Position numbers and translations under genes: made by a program. A model generated the notes under the pieces. That model searched no databases. It was not told where the DNA came from and was given only the letters and a program-made list of their open reading frames with translations. A stretch of DNA of 6,634 nt from Acidobacteriota bacterium (lineage in GTDB: Bacteria; Acidobacteriota; Terriglobia; UBA7540): positions 1-6,634 of the forward strand of contig JAJYNF010000127.1 in the NCBI GenBank assembly GCA_021786455.1, written 5' to 3'. Shown here piece after piece: positions 6,476 through 6,634 of the stretch; position 1 is the first letter of the stretch, and every line of letters starts with the position of its first letter.

Positions 6476-6634
6476 CTACGCGGCGACGGCCGCCTGTTTC
6501 AGTCGCTCCGCCTGATAGTGGGTGATGAGGGCCTCGATAATTTCATCGAGCCGGCCCTCCATGACGCGGTCGAGCTGATGGACCGTCAACCCAATGCGGT
6601 GGTCCGTGACGCGGTTCTGGGGAAAATTGTACGT
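6476..6634 (-). CDS. prfA: Peptide chain release factor 1, C-terminal fragment
   Basis: The last 52 residues of RF1, cut by the window edge; the TAG stop is at 6476-6478. The sequence opens TYNFPQNRVTDHRIGLTVHQ, the highly conserved C-terminal block of class-I release factors, followed by LDRVMEGRLDEIIEAL. RF1 recognises UAA and UAG and triggers peptide release on the ribosome. The tail LKQAAVAA is within normal variation. The GGQ and anticodon-mimic motifs lie outside the window. Its stop is 35 bases before the chosen prmC ATG, so the two are probably co-transcribed. The end closest to the window edge is incomplete, not broken. RF1 rather than RF2 is inferred mainly from the prmC linkage and this block. 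Confidence 0.93.
   Translation of the reverse strand, partial: TYNFPQNRVTDHRIGLTVHQLDRVMEGRLDEIIEALITHYQAERLKQAAVAA

Noticed and set aside
1..6634. CRISPR array or tandem repeats
   Set aside because: No regularly spaced direct repeats were seen anywhere in the window.

Overview
This 6.6 kb window looks like chromosomal DNA from a moderately GC-rich bacterium. An Acidobacteriota-type host fits the style of the genes and the tmRNA tag, but that is inference: there is no 16S gene or similar marker here. It contains a translation quality-control and termination group (tmRNA, PrmC, the end of release factor 1), a large radical SAM enzyme, a membrane-anchored hydrolase operon, and decayed gene fragments.

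Left part (1-1405): a minus-strand pair, made of an unrecognised ~137-aa protein and a membrane-anchored alpha/beta hydrolase. The two are joined by a 4-base ATGA stop/start overlap. The pair is divergent from a complete tmRNA gene (1406-1774), which has a near-consensus sigma70 promoter (TTGACA, 17 bp, TAGATT) and encodes the tag ANTQFAYAA.

Middle (1775-4287): about 870 bases downstream of the tmRNA hold no convincing intact gene. There is a marginal short ORF, a small palindrome and a frameshifted minus-strand remnant resembling the N-terminus of a mutator/IS256-type transposase. Then comes a plus-strand cobalamin-binding radical SAM protein with a DUF4070-like C-terminus, whose true start is unclear.

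Right part (4288-6634): a small minus-strand hypothetical gene with a good Shine-Dalgarno and a TTG start; a minus-strand cold-shock-protein pseudogene that has lost its N-terminus and first RNA-binding motif; about 530 bases with little recognisable; then prmC and the C-terminus of prfA on the minus strand, in the usual prfA-prmC order. PrmC methylates the GGQ glutamine of release factors, and tmRNA rescues ribosomes lacking a stop codon, so both ends of the window relate to finishing translation.

I see no CRISPR array, defence island or clearly new system. The most unusual items are the broken csp gene, the start-site problem of the radical SAM gene, and the tmRNA promoter overlapping the start of the divergent operon.
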